63,434 nucleotides of DNA from Bacteroidales bacterium (GCA_013138975.1 WTBR01000151.1:1-63434), one strand, 5' to 3'. Shown: positions 55,059 through 63,434, counted from the first letter of the stretch. The notes: generated from the sequence alone by a model not told the origin. Translations and numbers: made by a program.

Positions 55059-55214
55059 ATTCTATAAACTGTTTTTTATAAAAATATAATTATTAAACAA
55101 CAATACAAAGCTTGTGATTCTAGTATTCTTCAATCTATCCTATTCTCATGAGAAATTGCTGATAGAATTCTGTTGGACAATGTCGTCCGTTATTATGGGC
55201 AGGAAAGGCTTTTG
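55059..55214. repeat. 156-bp direct repeat, copy A, at the 3' side of the YhcG-like gene
   Basis: The unit (ATTCTAT...TTTTATAAAAATATAATTAT...TGTTGGACAATGTCGTCCGT...GGCAGGAAAGGCTTTTG) recurs at 56448-56602 in the same orientation with roughly 88-90% identity by eye. It contains an inverted repeat GGAC/GTCC. It fills most of the gap 54950-55230. Nearer the 272-residue gene, GCCTAAC (55014-55020) is the complement of an integron-type GTTAGGC core. Confidence 0.85.
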
Positions 55215-55230
55215 GAACGATACTTAGGTG

Positions 55231-56268
55231 TTATCGCCTTTTCTTCTCTTTTTTTATCAACTCATTTTCAAGCTCTTCGATTGATGGAAGCTTGGTCTTA
55301 ATATTTTCAGGAATTGCATCAGTAAGTTTATATTCTGTGATTCCCATTGGTTTGTTGATATCTCTGAGAGCGTATTCTGCCTCTATTTTATCTTTCTTTT
55401 TACAAAGAAGAATTCCAATTGATTGATTATCCCCATCTCTTTTAAGTTGACTATCAACTGCTGATAAATAGAAGTTCAGTTTTCCAGCGAACTCTGGTTT
55501 AAATTTGCCTGCTTTCAGCTCAATAACTATATAAGACTTGAGTTCCATGTGATAGAAAAGCATGTCGATGAAATAATCATTTTCACTTACTTCAATTTTA
55601 TATTGTCTTCCAAGAAATGCAAACCCTTTTCCCAGTTCTAATAAAAACTTGGTTATATTTTTAACTAATTCATTTTCAATTGCGATTTCCAACGCATCGT
55701 CATGTAATCCAAGAAAATCGAAATTATATGGGTCTTTTAATGTTTCTGAAGCAAGCTTTGATTGTTCGACAGGAAGCGTTTGTGAGATATTATTATCAGC
55801 TAAACCAAGTCTATTATAAAGTTTGTTTTCTATCTGAATTTCTAAAGTGTCCCTGTCCCAACCATTTTTGATTGTTTCATTACAATAAAATTCGGCTTCG
55901 TCAATATCTTTTATTTTTGTGATAATTAAACGATTATGTCCCCATGGTAATTGTGCCACGCTCTGTGGCACAAATTGATATTTTGTAGAATAAAATTTAT
56001 ACCATTGTCGGATTGCATAAATATTTCTACGTGAAAACCCTTTGATTTCAGGAAATTCGTGTTTCAATTCAAGAGCAATTTGTTCGATGAATTTGCTTCC
56101 CCATTCTGATTTTTCTTGCTTTCCTGAGATATCTTTTCCAATTTCCCAATACATTTCGACAAGCTGAGAATTAATAGAGTAGGCAATTTTTCGTTTTGCC
56201 GAATGAATTTTGGATTTTAATTCTTCAATCCACTTTTTATATTCAGATGTGTTCAGTTCAGTATTCAT
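55231..56268 (-). CDS. DUF1016/YhcG-family PD-(D/E)XK nuclease-like protein
   Basis: The 345-residue protein has the DUF1016 N-terminal domain ('AKRKIAYSINSQLVEMYWEI', 'WGSKFIEQIALELKHEFPEI', 'GFSRRNIYAIRQWYKFY', 'LPWGHNRLIITKI') and a C-terminal PD-(D/E)XK nuclease core ('YFIDMLFYHMELKSYIVIEL', then KAGKFKPEFAGKLNFYLS). Such proteins occur inside restriction-modification loci and with mobile DNA; their target is not established. The gene is bracketed by 156-bp direct repeats and by GGCGATAACA (56319-56328) and its inverse (55229-55238). The latter overlaps the stop codon. Confidence 0.92.
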   Translation of the reverse strand: MNTELNTSEYKKWIEELKSKIHSAKRKIAYSINSQLVEMYWEIGKDISGKQEKSEWGSKFIEQIALELKHEFPEIKGFSRRNIYAIRQWYKFYSTKYQFVPQSVAQLPWGHNRLIITKIKDIDEAEFYCNETIKNGWDRDTLEIQIENKLYNRLGLADNNISQTLPVEQSKLASETLKDPYNFDFLGLHDDALEIAIENELVKNITKFLLELGKGFAFLGRQYKIEVSENDYFIDMLFYHMELKSYIVIELKAGKFKPEFAGKLNFYLSAVDSQLKRDGDNQSIGILLCKKKDKIEAEYALRDINKPMGITEYKLTDAIPENIKTKLPSIEELENELIKKEKKRR

Positions 56269-56447
56269 TTCTCAAAGATAAAACATCCATTGATTAGTCC
56301 AGTTTTTTTTCCAAAATTGGCGATAACAACAGGCTGTATAAAAACTAAAATTAACCTGTCAAGAATTTAATATCTATTTCATTTTATGTATAATCATGCC
56401 TTTAATTCATTCTATAAAATAAGTTATTAGACATCTGACGTAATAGC

Positions 56448-56602
56448 ATTCTATCAACTGTTTTTATAAAAATATAATTATTAAACAACAATACAAAGCT
56501 TGCGATTCTAGTATACTTCAATCCATCTTATTCCCACTAGAAACTGTTGATGGAATTCTGTTGGACAATACCGTCCGTTACTATGGGCAGGAAAGGCTTT
56601 TG
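56448..56602. repeat. 155-bp direct repeat, copy B, at the 5' side of the YhcG-like gene
   Basis: Same unit as 55059-55214. It lies in the gene-free stretch 56269-56888, which also contains GGCGATAACA (56319-56328) and a hairpin TATTCGGC/GCCGAATA at 56690-56708. I see no gene in this stretch. Confidence 0.85.
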
Positions 56603-56888
56603 AAAACTAAAAGGCAAAAGTCTAAAAAATCAATTCCACAATATATAAAGTACTCTTTTTAAATCGGGCTTAGTTCATCATAAAGCACATATTCGGCAAT
56701 GCCGAATACGATGCTTAATTGGTAGCACACGTTAACATTCTATTTTTTGGAAATTATCTCATTTTTTTCCACTCATTCTAACGCAGATAACGTCCTTATT
56801 GTTCTGTATTTTAAACTGTACGAATTCAAACATGCGCAAACAAAATGAATTAGATATAAGCAAATCAAGAAATGGTTTCTACCAATTA

Positions 56889-57110
56889 TTAGATATCAAA
56901 CCAATCAATTACAGTGCCGTTACATTTGGGAGTATTGGGACAGCTTATATACTCTACACCCGATTCATCTGCAAAAACTTTATAATTCCCAACTATTATT
57001 TCAGAATCACAATGTATACATTTCTTTCTATCCGCTAATTCTGGAATTTCAGAAAAGGGATAATTCTTGATTAAATAATTTTGTTTGTCCTTAATTACTA
57101 TTTCTTTCAT
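56889..57110 (-). CDS. Small zinc-ribbon protein, function unknown
   Basis: The 73-residue protein has a four-cysteine zinc-ribbon pattern: 'KKCIHCDSEIIVGNYKVF' and 'YISCPNTPKCNGTVIDWFDI'. The spacing CxxC...CxxxxxC and the ending 'NGTVIDW' give confidence that it is a real gene. Small proteins of this type are scattered in Bacteroidota and have no assigned role. Confidence 0.75.
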   Translation of the reverse strand: MKEIVIKDKQNYLIKNYPFSEIPELADRKKCIHCDSEIIVGNYKVFADESGVEYISCPNTPKCNGTVIDWFDI

Positions 57111-57163
57111 GGCTAAAAATTGTTAAATTTAAAATTTTAATAGTATGCACTTTTCTGTTCATT

Positions 57164-57383
57164 TCAATGCTTTCCAAAATAAAGTACCTGTTTCTTTATC
57201 CTCTATTAACTGCCATGTAACACCAGTATTCACATTTATTAGGAATGTATATCTTATGCCTAAACTTGAAGTGAAGATCTGATAGTTAACCTGATCTATT
57301 TTTTTTCATCAAAATCTTGAATTTCAGCCTCAATAAGTTGCCATGTTACCCCTGACTTACTCTCTACTAATTGAAAAATACTG
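57164..57383 (-). pseudogene. Frameshifted small gene with two 'SGVTWQLIE' repeats
   Basis: On the minus strand one frame reads 'FQLVESKSGVTWQLIEAEIQ' then 'DFDEKK' and stop. After a run of eight A (57306-57299) a second frame continues 'IDQVNYQIFTSSLGIRYTFL', 'INVNTGVTWQLIEDKETGTL', 'FWKALK' and stop. One extra base in the A-run would join them into a ~73-residue protein with two related repeats. The upstream end runs into a 106-bp dispersed repeat, which seems to have removed the original start. A sequencing error in the A-run could explain the frameshift but not the missing start. Confidence 0.6.
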
Positions 57384-57479
57384 CCCTATTTTGCTGAATT
57401 ACAAATTCAGTAAAAATAAGAAAACGGTAATACAATTGCCGCTTAACTTCTTCGATCTATTTTATATGTCGCTCATCGG
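57374..57479. repeat. 106-bp dispersed repeat, copy 2
   Basis: Matches 49620-49725 over 106 bp (shared AATTACAAATTCAGTAAAAA, ATACAATTGCCGCTTA, TATGTCGCTCATCGGGG). The hairpin is weakened here (ACGGTAA instead of GCGGCAA). It borders the truncated gene 57164-57383 and lies 35 bp from the CPBP protease gene. Confidence 0.85.
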
Positions 57480-57514
57480 GGTATTGTTTGTGACGGTCTT
57501 ATATAAGAGCCGTT

Positions 57515-58396
57515 TTAATGATTTTTATTGTTAGACACTGGTTTCAACTGATCCCGTTTGGTCCAATAATATACGGCAAAACCAATAGTAACGATTGGCA
57601 CCACTATTCCAAACTCATCAATATAATAAGCTGTGTTTCCTGTATCAGATGTTAAAGGTGTAAAAATGGTTTGTATATATAAGTTATGTGCAGCGTGAAG
57701 TATAACAGCTGTCCATAAACTGCCGGATTTCATACGAAACCAAGTATAAATAAAACTCATACCAACAACCATTACCATGAAACAAGTCATTGCATACCAC
57801 GAAGGAGTACCACTATTATAATCGGCAAACAATAAAATTGGCATATGCCATATACCCCAAATAATACCAGTAATGAACGATGTTTTTGTAAATCCTTGAG
57901 ATTTGAATAGTTCAGGAACCAAAAATCCACGCCATCCAATTTCTTCACCCAGAGCGCTAGCAGCACTTCCTATGATACCTAAAGTCCCTGTAAGGATCAC
58001 ATAAATTGCAATGGTAAATCCATCTCCCATTGGCCCCAGACCAAGAGACTTTCCAAATGCTTCTACAAATTTATGGTTATAGAATCCTCCCCATCCAAAC
58101 AACCAAATAATAAGATATGCAACTAAGCCATATAATATAGGAATCAAGTAACTCCCTATTTGATACTTTGAATCACCCCACTTCCAACCAAGTTCAGAAA
58201 TATCCCTCTTCAATATTTTCATTGTTATGAGTGCCGAAATTCCCGGGCACCACATAATTCCCATGGCATATTTTCCCCATCCTCCACGTATCGTTCCGGA
58301 ATAAATGATTAGAAAATAAAAAAGTGAACTCAACGCCAAAGTAATCGAGAGAAAAATGGCAATTGGCCTTAAACTTAGTTTTGTTAAATCATTCAT
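57515..58396 (-). CDS. CPBP family intramembrane metalloprotease
   Basis: The 293-residue protein has about eight membrane segments and the CPBP/Abi motifs: 'GEEIGWRGFLVPELF' (EEIGWRG), 'GIIWGIWHMPILLF' (second histidine) and 'AVILHAAHNLY' (third histidine). These glutamate and histidine residues form the membrane-embedded active site of the Rce1/CPBP family. Bacterial members are linked to processing or protection against self-made peptides, but no peptide gene is evident nearby. Confidence 0.9.
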   Translation of the reverse strand: MNDLTKLSLRPIAIFLSITLALSSLFYFLIIYSGTIRGGWGKYAMGIMWCPGISALITMKILKRDISELGWKWGDSKYQIGSYLIPILYGLVAYLIIWLFGWGGFYNHKFVEAFGKSLGLGPMGDGFTIAIYVILTGTLGIIGSAASALGEEIGWRGFLVPELFKSQGFTKTSFITGIIWGIWHMPILLFADYNSGTPSWYAMTCFMVMVVGMSFIYTWFRMKSGSLWTAVILHAAHNLYIQTIFTPLTSDTGNTAYYIDEFGIVVPIVTIGFAVYYWTKRDQLKPVSNNKNH

Positions 58397-58432
58397 TTTT
58401 AGATATTTTTGGTTATTTATTTCAACTTTTGG

Positions 58433-58636
58433 CTAAAACTTTATATCATCGCCTTTCACCAAAAAAGGTGTGTTATTACTTATATGTACTTTTTTAGTAC
58501 TGCATGAAGATAGCAAAAAAAACATAAATGTTAAAGTGTTTAAAGCATTAATTAAACAAAATACAATATCGATTTTATTGTGAGCATGTTTTTGATAGGT
58601 TTGAAATAAATTGCACATTAATTGCACAATGAACAA
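58433..58636 (-). pseudogene. Possible truncated lipoprotein remnant
   Basis: The 67-codon frame ends 'FMFFLLSSCSTKKVHISNNT' plus 'PFLVKGDDIKF'. The segment 'FFLLSSC' is a good lipobox, so an internal ATG would give a ~30-residue lipoprotein stub. It lies 37 bp before the CPBP gene on the same strand. It may be a broken lipoprotein gene, a small leader, or chance. Confidence 0.3.
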
Positions 58637-58746
58637 AGTAATTATAAATTAAAACCTATCAAAGAGGATGTCTTTGATAAGGTATTTTGAATGAAATTTA
58701 ATAGAAAAAGTAGCAGTTAATAAAGAACTGAGCTAAACTAAACTTG

Positions 58747-59151
58747 ATGCTTACAATTGAATTAATCTATGATTTAGTTTTTTGCAAATATAAATATTGC
58801 TTACAATTAGCAAATAATCTCAGTAAGGATCTAATTACGAATTTTTATCAAGAAGAAAGAATAACATTAATTTAAAATTATAAAGAGAAACTTTTATCAA
58901 ATAATGAATTTATTAAAGAATATCATGACTACGATATTCTAAATACCTGTGTTGATAAAGAGCGATATCATCAGATAAATGCAGAGTTTAAGAGTCTCAA
59001 CATTTGTCTGAGTATAGGTTTATTAGAATTTGATAAGAACAAAGCAATTTTGTTAACACTTGTTTTTATTCATCCATTCCCAAAGATTTCAATAGCACAT
59101 AAAGAGTTTTGTCAAACATTAAGCTTTTTATTATCGAAGACACTATCCTGA
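58747..59151 (+). pseudogene. 134-codon gene interrupted by one in-frame stop, family unknown
   Basis: From the ATG at 58747 the frame reads 'MLTIELIYDLVFCKYKYCLQ', 'LANNLSKDLITNFYQEERIT', 'LI', then TAA at 58873-58875. It continues in the same frame for 91 codons ('NYKEKLLSNNEFIKEYHDYD', ..., 'TLVFIHPFPKISIAHKEFCQ', 'TLSFLLSKTLS') to TGA at 59151. Such a long open frame on both sides of one stop indicates a recently inactivated gene. It is the only plus-strand coding trace in this accessory block. I do not recognise the family. The rest of 58637-59193 shows nothing else. Confidence 0.55.
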
Positions 59152-59193
59152 AAACTGTGTAAACTAAAAATCTACTGGTTCGATAACAAAAAT

Positions 59194-60615
59194 TTATTTT
59201 GTATCTGTATTATCTGTTTTTATCTTTTTATTAAGTGTTTGTCGTGAAATACCTAATATTTTAGCTGCAATACTTTGATTTCCTTCCGATCTGTGCAGTG
59301 CTTCCTGAATTAACTGATCTTCTACTTCTTTTATTGAAGGTAAATTATCGTAAGTATGAAAGTAGTTTAAGCAGGCTTCATTATTTGTTTCGTTTGAAAT
59401 TATATCTTTTACATTTTTATTGATAACTTCACTAATTGTGCTCAATGACATCACCTTTGATTTATGTTGTGAAACTGCATCGTATATCATAGATCGTAGC
59501 TCTCTGACATTTCCGGGAAAACTATATGTTCCAAGTAGACAATAGAGTTCCTTGGTAGGTGTAGGTTTATTTTTGTTCATACTTTTTGCTGCTTCATAAA
59601 GAAAATGATCTGCTAACAAGGTAATGTCATCCAGGCGTTTCCTGAGAGGTGGTATCTGGATATTATGAACTGATAGTCGGTAGAAAAGGTCTTTTCTAAA
59701 AGAGCCATCTTCCATTTGTTCCATGAGATTAGTATTCGTAGCCACAATGATTCTACAATTCGACTTTCGCAGAACATCTGCTCCCAATTGATAATATTCT
59801 TTTTCCTGTATCAATCTTAAAATTTTCACTTGAGATAATGTGGACAAATCCCCAATTTCATCTAAAAACAATACTCCATTGTCCGCTTGATCAACAAGTC
59901 CTCCTCTGGAAGATGAAGCTCCTGTGTATGCTCCACTAACATGCCCAAACAGGGTGTCGGTAAACATTGTATCGTCGAGACCGGCAACATTAACAGATAC
60001 GTACTTTCCTTTGTAATCATTTAAATTATATATTGCCTTGGCAAAAAGTTCTTTTCCAGTTCCTGTTTCTCCATTAATAAGAACGGGTTCGTGCGATTTT
60101 CCAATTGCTTCCATATATTTAAATATGGATTTCATTGTTTTATTTTGTGTGATAATATGCTTGAATGCTTTTGTATTTTCAATACTATCGCTAAGCATGT
60201 GTCGCTTTAAAAGAGAGTACTGTCGTTTGAGTTCTCTTAATTCAACTACTTTTTTAATGGATGATAACAAACGATTCCGCTCTACCGGTTTAAGTAAATA
60301 ATCTATTGCGCCGAGTTTCATGCACGAAACAGCCATTTTAACATCGTTTAAACCTGTAATAATAACTATTGGTATTTCGGGGAAATCTGCATTTATCATT
60401 TCTAATAATTTATCTCCTGAAATTACCGGCATTGTAATATCTAAAAGAATAAGCTCAACAGGATTATTCTCTACAAATTTCATTACTAGTTCGCTGTTTT
60501 GTATGCAAACAATATTTGTATATCCATTTGATCTGAATGTAAATTCCATACTATTCAGTATGGCTTTTTCATCATCAACAATTAAAATTGGATGGATGGG
60601 TGTTTTTATTTCCAT
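59194..60615 (-). CDS. NtrC-family sigma-54-dependent response regulator
   Basis: The 473-residue protein has three domains. A receiver domain carries 'ILIVDDEKAILNSM', phospho-acceptor aspartate in 'ELILLDITMP', and 'YLLKPV'. A sigma-54 AAA+ domain carries Walker A 'LINGETGTGKELFAKAIY', a GAFTGA-type loop 'GAYTGA' (F to Y) and Walker B 'GVLFLDEIGDL'. A Fis-type helix-turn-helix ends the protein ('NQSIAAKILGISRQTLNKKI'). It activates RNA polymerase with sigma-54 after phosphorylation by the kinase encoded one base upstream. Its target genes cannot be deduced. Confidence 0.95.
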   Translation of the reverse strand: MEIKTPIHPILIVDDEKAILNSMEFTFRSNGYTNIVCIQNSELVMKFVENNPVELILLDITMPVISGDKLLEMINADFPEIPIVIITGLNDVKMAVSCMKLGAIDYLLKPVERNRLLSSIKKVVELRELKRQYSLLKRHMLSDSIENTKAFKHIITQNKTMKSIFKYMEAIGKSHEPVLINGETGTGKELFAKAIYNLNDYKGKYVSVNVAGLDDTMFTDTLFGHVSGAYTGASSSRGGLVDQADNGVLFLDEIGDLSTLSQVKILRLIQEKEYYQLGADVLRKSNCRIIVATNTNLMEQMEDGSFRKDLFYRLSVHNIQIPPLRKRLDDITLLADHFLYEAAKSMNKNKPTPTKELYCLLGTYSFPGNVRELRSMIYDAVSQHKSKVMSLSTISEVINKNVKDIISNETNNEACLNYFHTYDNLPSIKEVEDQLIQEALHRSEGNQSIAAKILGISRQTLNKKIKTDNTDTK

Positions 60616-60616
60616 T

Positions 60617-63223
60617 TTATCTTTTTATTATCGGCAACTGCAACTTCACTTTAGTTCCATATTCTATTTCGGAAGAAAAATTAATGGTTCCGTTATGTTC
60701 TTTAATAATTCCCAAAGATACCGAAAGTCCTAAACCTGTGCCTCCTTTATCTCTTTTGGTTGTAAAAAAAGGATCGAAGATTTGTTTTATATTTTCTTCT
60801 GAAATTCCGCATCCCTGATCAATAATTACAATATTAACAAAATCCTCTCCTTCTTTGTATGATGTAAAAACCCTTATTTCATCATCTTTGCTTTTAAGCG
60901 AATGACATGCATTCTGAAGAAGATTCACAAAAACCTGTTCTAATCGTCTAAAATTACCTTTTACAAGCGGAATCTCTTGTCCTAATTCCAAATTTAAGTT
61001 ATAAGTGTATTTCATTAATTGGCTGGAAATTAGCTTAATTGAAGATTTAACCACGTCGTTAATATTAACATTATCACTCGTACTTCCTGTATCGGGTTTG
61101 GCGAAGTTTTTTAAGTCTTCGACAATGGTTTTAATTTTTTCAGAACTTTCCTGAACATCATCTAAAATATCATCGTAAAAACTCTTAAAATAAGAATATG
61201 GCATTCCTGCCATAACAAAATCGCCATTTTCAATTTTATATTTTTCTAAAATTGGTTTTGTCGATTCCCAAGCTTGCTTTATGATCGGATTACTAAGCAT
61301 TATTGAGTTGTTTGGATTGTTAATTTCATGTGCAACCCCGGATACCAATGTTCCTAAAGCGACAAGCTTGTCAGTTTGTACAAGTTGTTCGTTATGTCTT
61401 CTTTTTTCTTCTTCATTTTTTTTACGTTCAGTAATATCACGAACAAAAATAAAATCTTCAGGTTCTCCCTCGTAATTAATAATACCTGCATTTACTTCAA
61501 CATCTATCAATTGCCCATCAGATGAAAGAAGTCTTGTTTCAATAATATTTTTTGTTGTTTTGCCTTTTAATCGGTTTTCATGATTTTTCAGAACGAATAC
61601 TTTGTCGTCTTTTGAAATTATTTGTTCAAAAGGCATTTCGAAAAGTTCTTGTTCTTTATAATTTAAAAGGGTTCCCATTTTTTTATTGGCAAAACTTATT
61701 TTTTTATCACGGATAAGCATTATACCATCATTAGCTCTTTCTATAAGGCTTCTGTATTTATCTTCACTTTCAGTTAATGCTAAGGCTATTTTATCTTTTT
61801 CTTTGATATAGTTTCTAAGTTGAATATTTGTTTCTGTGATTTCTTTGGTTCTTTCTTCAACTTTTTGATTTAGATGATCCCGGTCTTCTTTTAATTTACG
61901 TTTCGAAGTAATTCGCTCTGTAATATCTCTGGCAAAACCCATAACAGAGTAATCTTTATCGGTTTCGATAAGAAAAAGTCTAAATTCGACAAATGTTCTT
62001 TTAGCATTAATGAATAATTCGGTTTCTAATACTTGATGTTTTGTTTGAATAATTTTTTTTAATATTTCAAAATATTCATTTTCCCTGTTTTTATCAAATA
62101 GAGTTGAAGGAGTATTGTTGAGCAGATCTGTATTTTTACATTGAAATAAGTTTAAGAATACACTATTGGCCTTCGTAAAATTTTCAGGTTCGCCATTATT
62201 TCCAATTTTATGAATAAAAATACCATCATTCCCTTTTTCAAATAAGAGTTTAAAATTACGTTGGCTTTCGATTAAATTTCTTTCTGCAGCTTCAAGTTTA
62301 AACATATCTAAATAACCAATAATAAATATGATTAGCGTTAAAATTATCATGCTAATCATTAGAATATTGTTTCGAATACGAATGGTATCTTCAATTAGTT
62401 CATTTTCATTTAAGGAAGTATTAATTATCCAACCGGTTTCTTTTGACTGTCTGAAAGCCATTAATTTATTTTCATTTTTAAACCGATATTCCTGAAAACC
62501 ATTTTTTTCAGCAATCATTTTTTTCATCCATGGATAGTCTGACATACCTTTAAGTGTGAGCGATATATCTCTATGTCCAATATTCCTTCCGGATGTATCC
62601 GTAATGGCAAAATATCCTGTTTCTCCTACTTTTGCAGGGATAATGAATTTTTTAATAAACTTATCCCAATTAATGGTAAATCCGACAAAACCTAAAAGCT
62701 CATTTTCCGAAGAAAAAACTCCTTTTAGCAAAATGAAATTTAATTTACCCGTTGTATGCGATCTTGAAATATAGGTGTCTAAATAAATTTGATAATTACT
62801 ATTTTTAAATTTGTCCCATATTTCTAATTGATTAACGTGGGTAAATTCATTATCGGAATCCAGTGATCCTTTTATTATTTCACCTTCCAAGGTTGCTATA
62901 AATATATTTTCTAAATTTTCGTAATGTTTTATTACAAGCTCAAGGCGCGAGCTCATATCTACCGTTTTATCGATAAAAGCATCTTTTATCTCCGGCATTT
63001 CGGAAATAAATGTCAGCATTTTTTTCTTTTCTTCTATCCAAGAATCTACAGTTTTGGCAACTCCGTCGGTAACAGCAGTTAAATATTTCGATGCCATTTT
63101 TCTTGAATTTGAAATATCAAGAGTTGAGAAAAAAACAACAAAGGCTCCAATTGAAATGAAAATAAAAATACTTACAATTATGAACGTTTTTTTATTTCCT
63201 CCTATTTTAGAAAATTTTAGCAT
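60617..63223 (-). CDS. Membrane sensor histidine kinase with Cache and two PAS domains
   Basis: The 868-residue kinase has TM segment 1 at ~14-34 and a periplasmic dCache-type domain (to ~280) with 'VGETGYFAITDTSGRNIGHRDI'. TM segment 2 is at ~288-308. Two PAS domains follow ('LLFEKGNDGIFIHKIGNNGE' and 'YRSLIERANDGIMLIRDKKI'), with a short coiled coil between. HisKA has 'GTLVSGVAHEINNPNNSI' (phospho-histidine) and HATPase_c has 'NLLQNACHSL', 'DQGCGI' and 'GGTGLGLSVSLGI'. It senses a small extracellular ligand and signals to the adjacent NtrC-type regulator; gene spacing is one base. Confidence 0.95.
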   Translation of the reverse strand: MLKFSKIGGNKKTFIIVSIFIFISIGAFVVFFSTLDISNSRKMASKYLTAVTDGVAKTVDSWIEEKKKMLTFISEMPEIKDAFIDKTVDMSSRLELVIKHYENLENIFIATLEGEIIKGSLDSDNEFTHVNQLEIWDKFKNSNYQIYLDTYISRSHTTGKLNFILLKGVFSSENELLGFVGFTINWDKFIKKFIIPAKVGETGYFAITDTSGRNIGHRDISLTLKGMSDYPWMKKMIAEKNGFQEYRFKNENKLMAFRQSKETGWIINTSLNENELIEDTIRIRNNILMISMIILTLIIFIIGYLDMFKLEAAERNLIESQRNFKLLFEKGNDGIFIHKIGNNGEPENFTKANSVFLNLFQCKNTDLLNNTPSTLFDKNRENEYFEILKKIIQTKHQVLETELFINAKRTFVEFRLFLIETDKDYSVMGFARDITERITSKRKLKEDRDHLNQKVEERTKEITETNIQLRNYIKEKDKIALALTESEDKYRSLIERANDGIMLIRDKKISFANKKMGTLLNYKEQELFEMPFEQIISKDDKVFVLKNHENRLKGKTTKNIIETRLLSSDGQLIDVEVNAGIINYEGEPEDFIFVRDITERKKNEEEKRRHNEQLVQTDKLVALGTLVSGVAHEINNPNNSIMLSNPIIKQAWESTKPILEKYKIENGDFVMAGMPYSYFKSFYDDILDDVQESSEKIKTIVEDLKNFAKPDTGSTSDNVNINDVVKSSIKLISSQLMKYTYNLNLELGQEIPLVKGNFRRLEQVFVNLLQNACHSLKSKDDEIRVFTSYKEGEDFVNIVIIDQGCGISEENIKQIFDPFFTTKRDKGGTGLGLSVSLGIIKEHNGTINFSSEIEYGTKVKLQLPIIKR

Positions 63224-63310
63224 TTTGGACTATTTAAATGTAAAAATAGATTATTTGCAAAGGTTTATTAAAATTTGGTAAAACAATAAACCAAAACATT
63301 TTAGGGGATA

Positions 63311-63434
63311 ATCGAGTAGGTAGGAGGATTACTCCTCCGTCCTCTCACACCACCACGCATGCTCTCGCACGTGGCGGTTTCAGTTAATAGTTCAACCTTT
63401 CGTAATTTAATGACAAATTAAACAAGTTTTGCTC
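63311..63434 (-). mobile_element. 3' end of a second group II intron (rest beyond the right edge)
   Basis: On the minus strand, ACCGCCACG...GAGAGC...TGCGTGGTGGT forms a domain V-like hairpin with a GAGA tetraloop (~63341-63380). It is followed by GTGTGAGAGGACGG and the domain VI hairpin GGAGGAGTAATCCTCC, and ends CTACTCGAT at 63311. This closely resembles the 3' ends of bacterial group II introns. The 3' exon begins ~87 bp upstream of the sensor kinase start. It differs in sequence from the first intron's domain V, so it is a different intron type. Confidence 0.8.

Noticed and set aside
60038..60818. Plus-strand frames antisense to the two-component genes.
   Set aside because: Both opposite-strand genes are complete and carry all family motifs; the antisense frames look random.

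Overview
The window comes from an AT-rich Bacteroidota chromosome, most likely a marine or anaerobic relative of the Marinilabiliales/Bacteroidales. The clues are type IX secretion (T9SS) and gliding genes (gldJ, porU, porV, several PorP/SprF proteins), a type-B T9SS C-terminal domain, Bacteroidota-type promoters (TAnnTTTG) and generally absent Shine-Dalgarno sequences. No taxonomic marker gene is present, so the assignment is inference.

Layout. (1) 1-2000: the 3' part of a FISUMP/C-type-lectin-fold protein whose C-terminus looks like a diversity-generating retroelement (DGR) variable region. It is followed by a terminator, a decayed avd (DGR accessory) gene and three tandem copies of a ~194-bp palindrome-bearing repeat. 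No DGR reverse transcriptase or template repeat is visible. (2) 2010-13264, minus strand: a T9SS surface-protein cluster with a 2602-residue exported repeat protein, a 279-residue exported protein, a type-B CTD protein and a PorP/SprF partner. (3) 13560-24094: housekeeping genes (tRNA-Val, folC, nitroreductase, PhoH/PIN ATPase, SixA-like phosphatase, mtaB, inositol monophosphatase, two acyltransferases, a glycosyltransferase, murF). (4) 24162-31886: the T9SS core block gldJ, porP/sprF, porU, porV. (5) 31886-41831: ispF, a CoA-binding protein, a thioredoxin-like protein, an MCE/Mla lipid-transport operon, a WG-repeat protein, hutU, lemA with a relic of its usual TPM-domain neighbour, and proline dehydrogenase. 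(6) 41981-48181: a secreted protein and a three-gene NAD-linked formate dehydrogenase (NuoE-like, NuoF-like, molybdopterin catalytic subunit), with relics of another molybdo-enzyme gene. (7) 48200-59150: a repeat-rich accessory region in which all intact genes lie on the minus strand. It holds a group II intron, a UvrD-like helicase with an unknown 272-residue partner, a DUF1016/YhcG nuclease, a small zinc-ribbon protein, a CPBP protease and several broken genes. (8) 59194-63223: a Cache/PAS sensor kinase with an NtrC-type sigma-54 regulator. The 3' end of a second group II intron lies at the right edge.

Most interesting points: the DGR target with a dead avd gene; a T9SS cluster in which two exported proteins without a recognisable CTD share a short C-terminal tail next to a CTD-bearing protein and a PorP partner; and an accessory array in which a group II intron splits an integron attC-like hairpin immediately after the helicase gene, suggesting a mobile cassette array carrying an uncharacterised helicase module. 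No CRISPR array, rRNA operon or intact transposase gene was seen.
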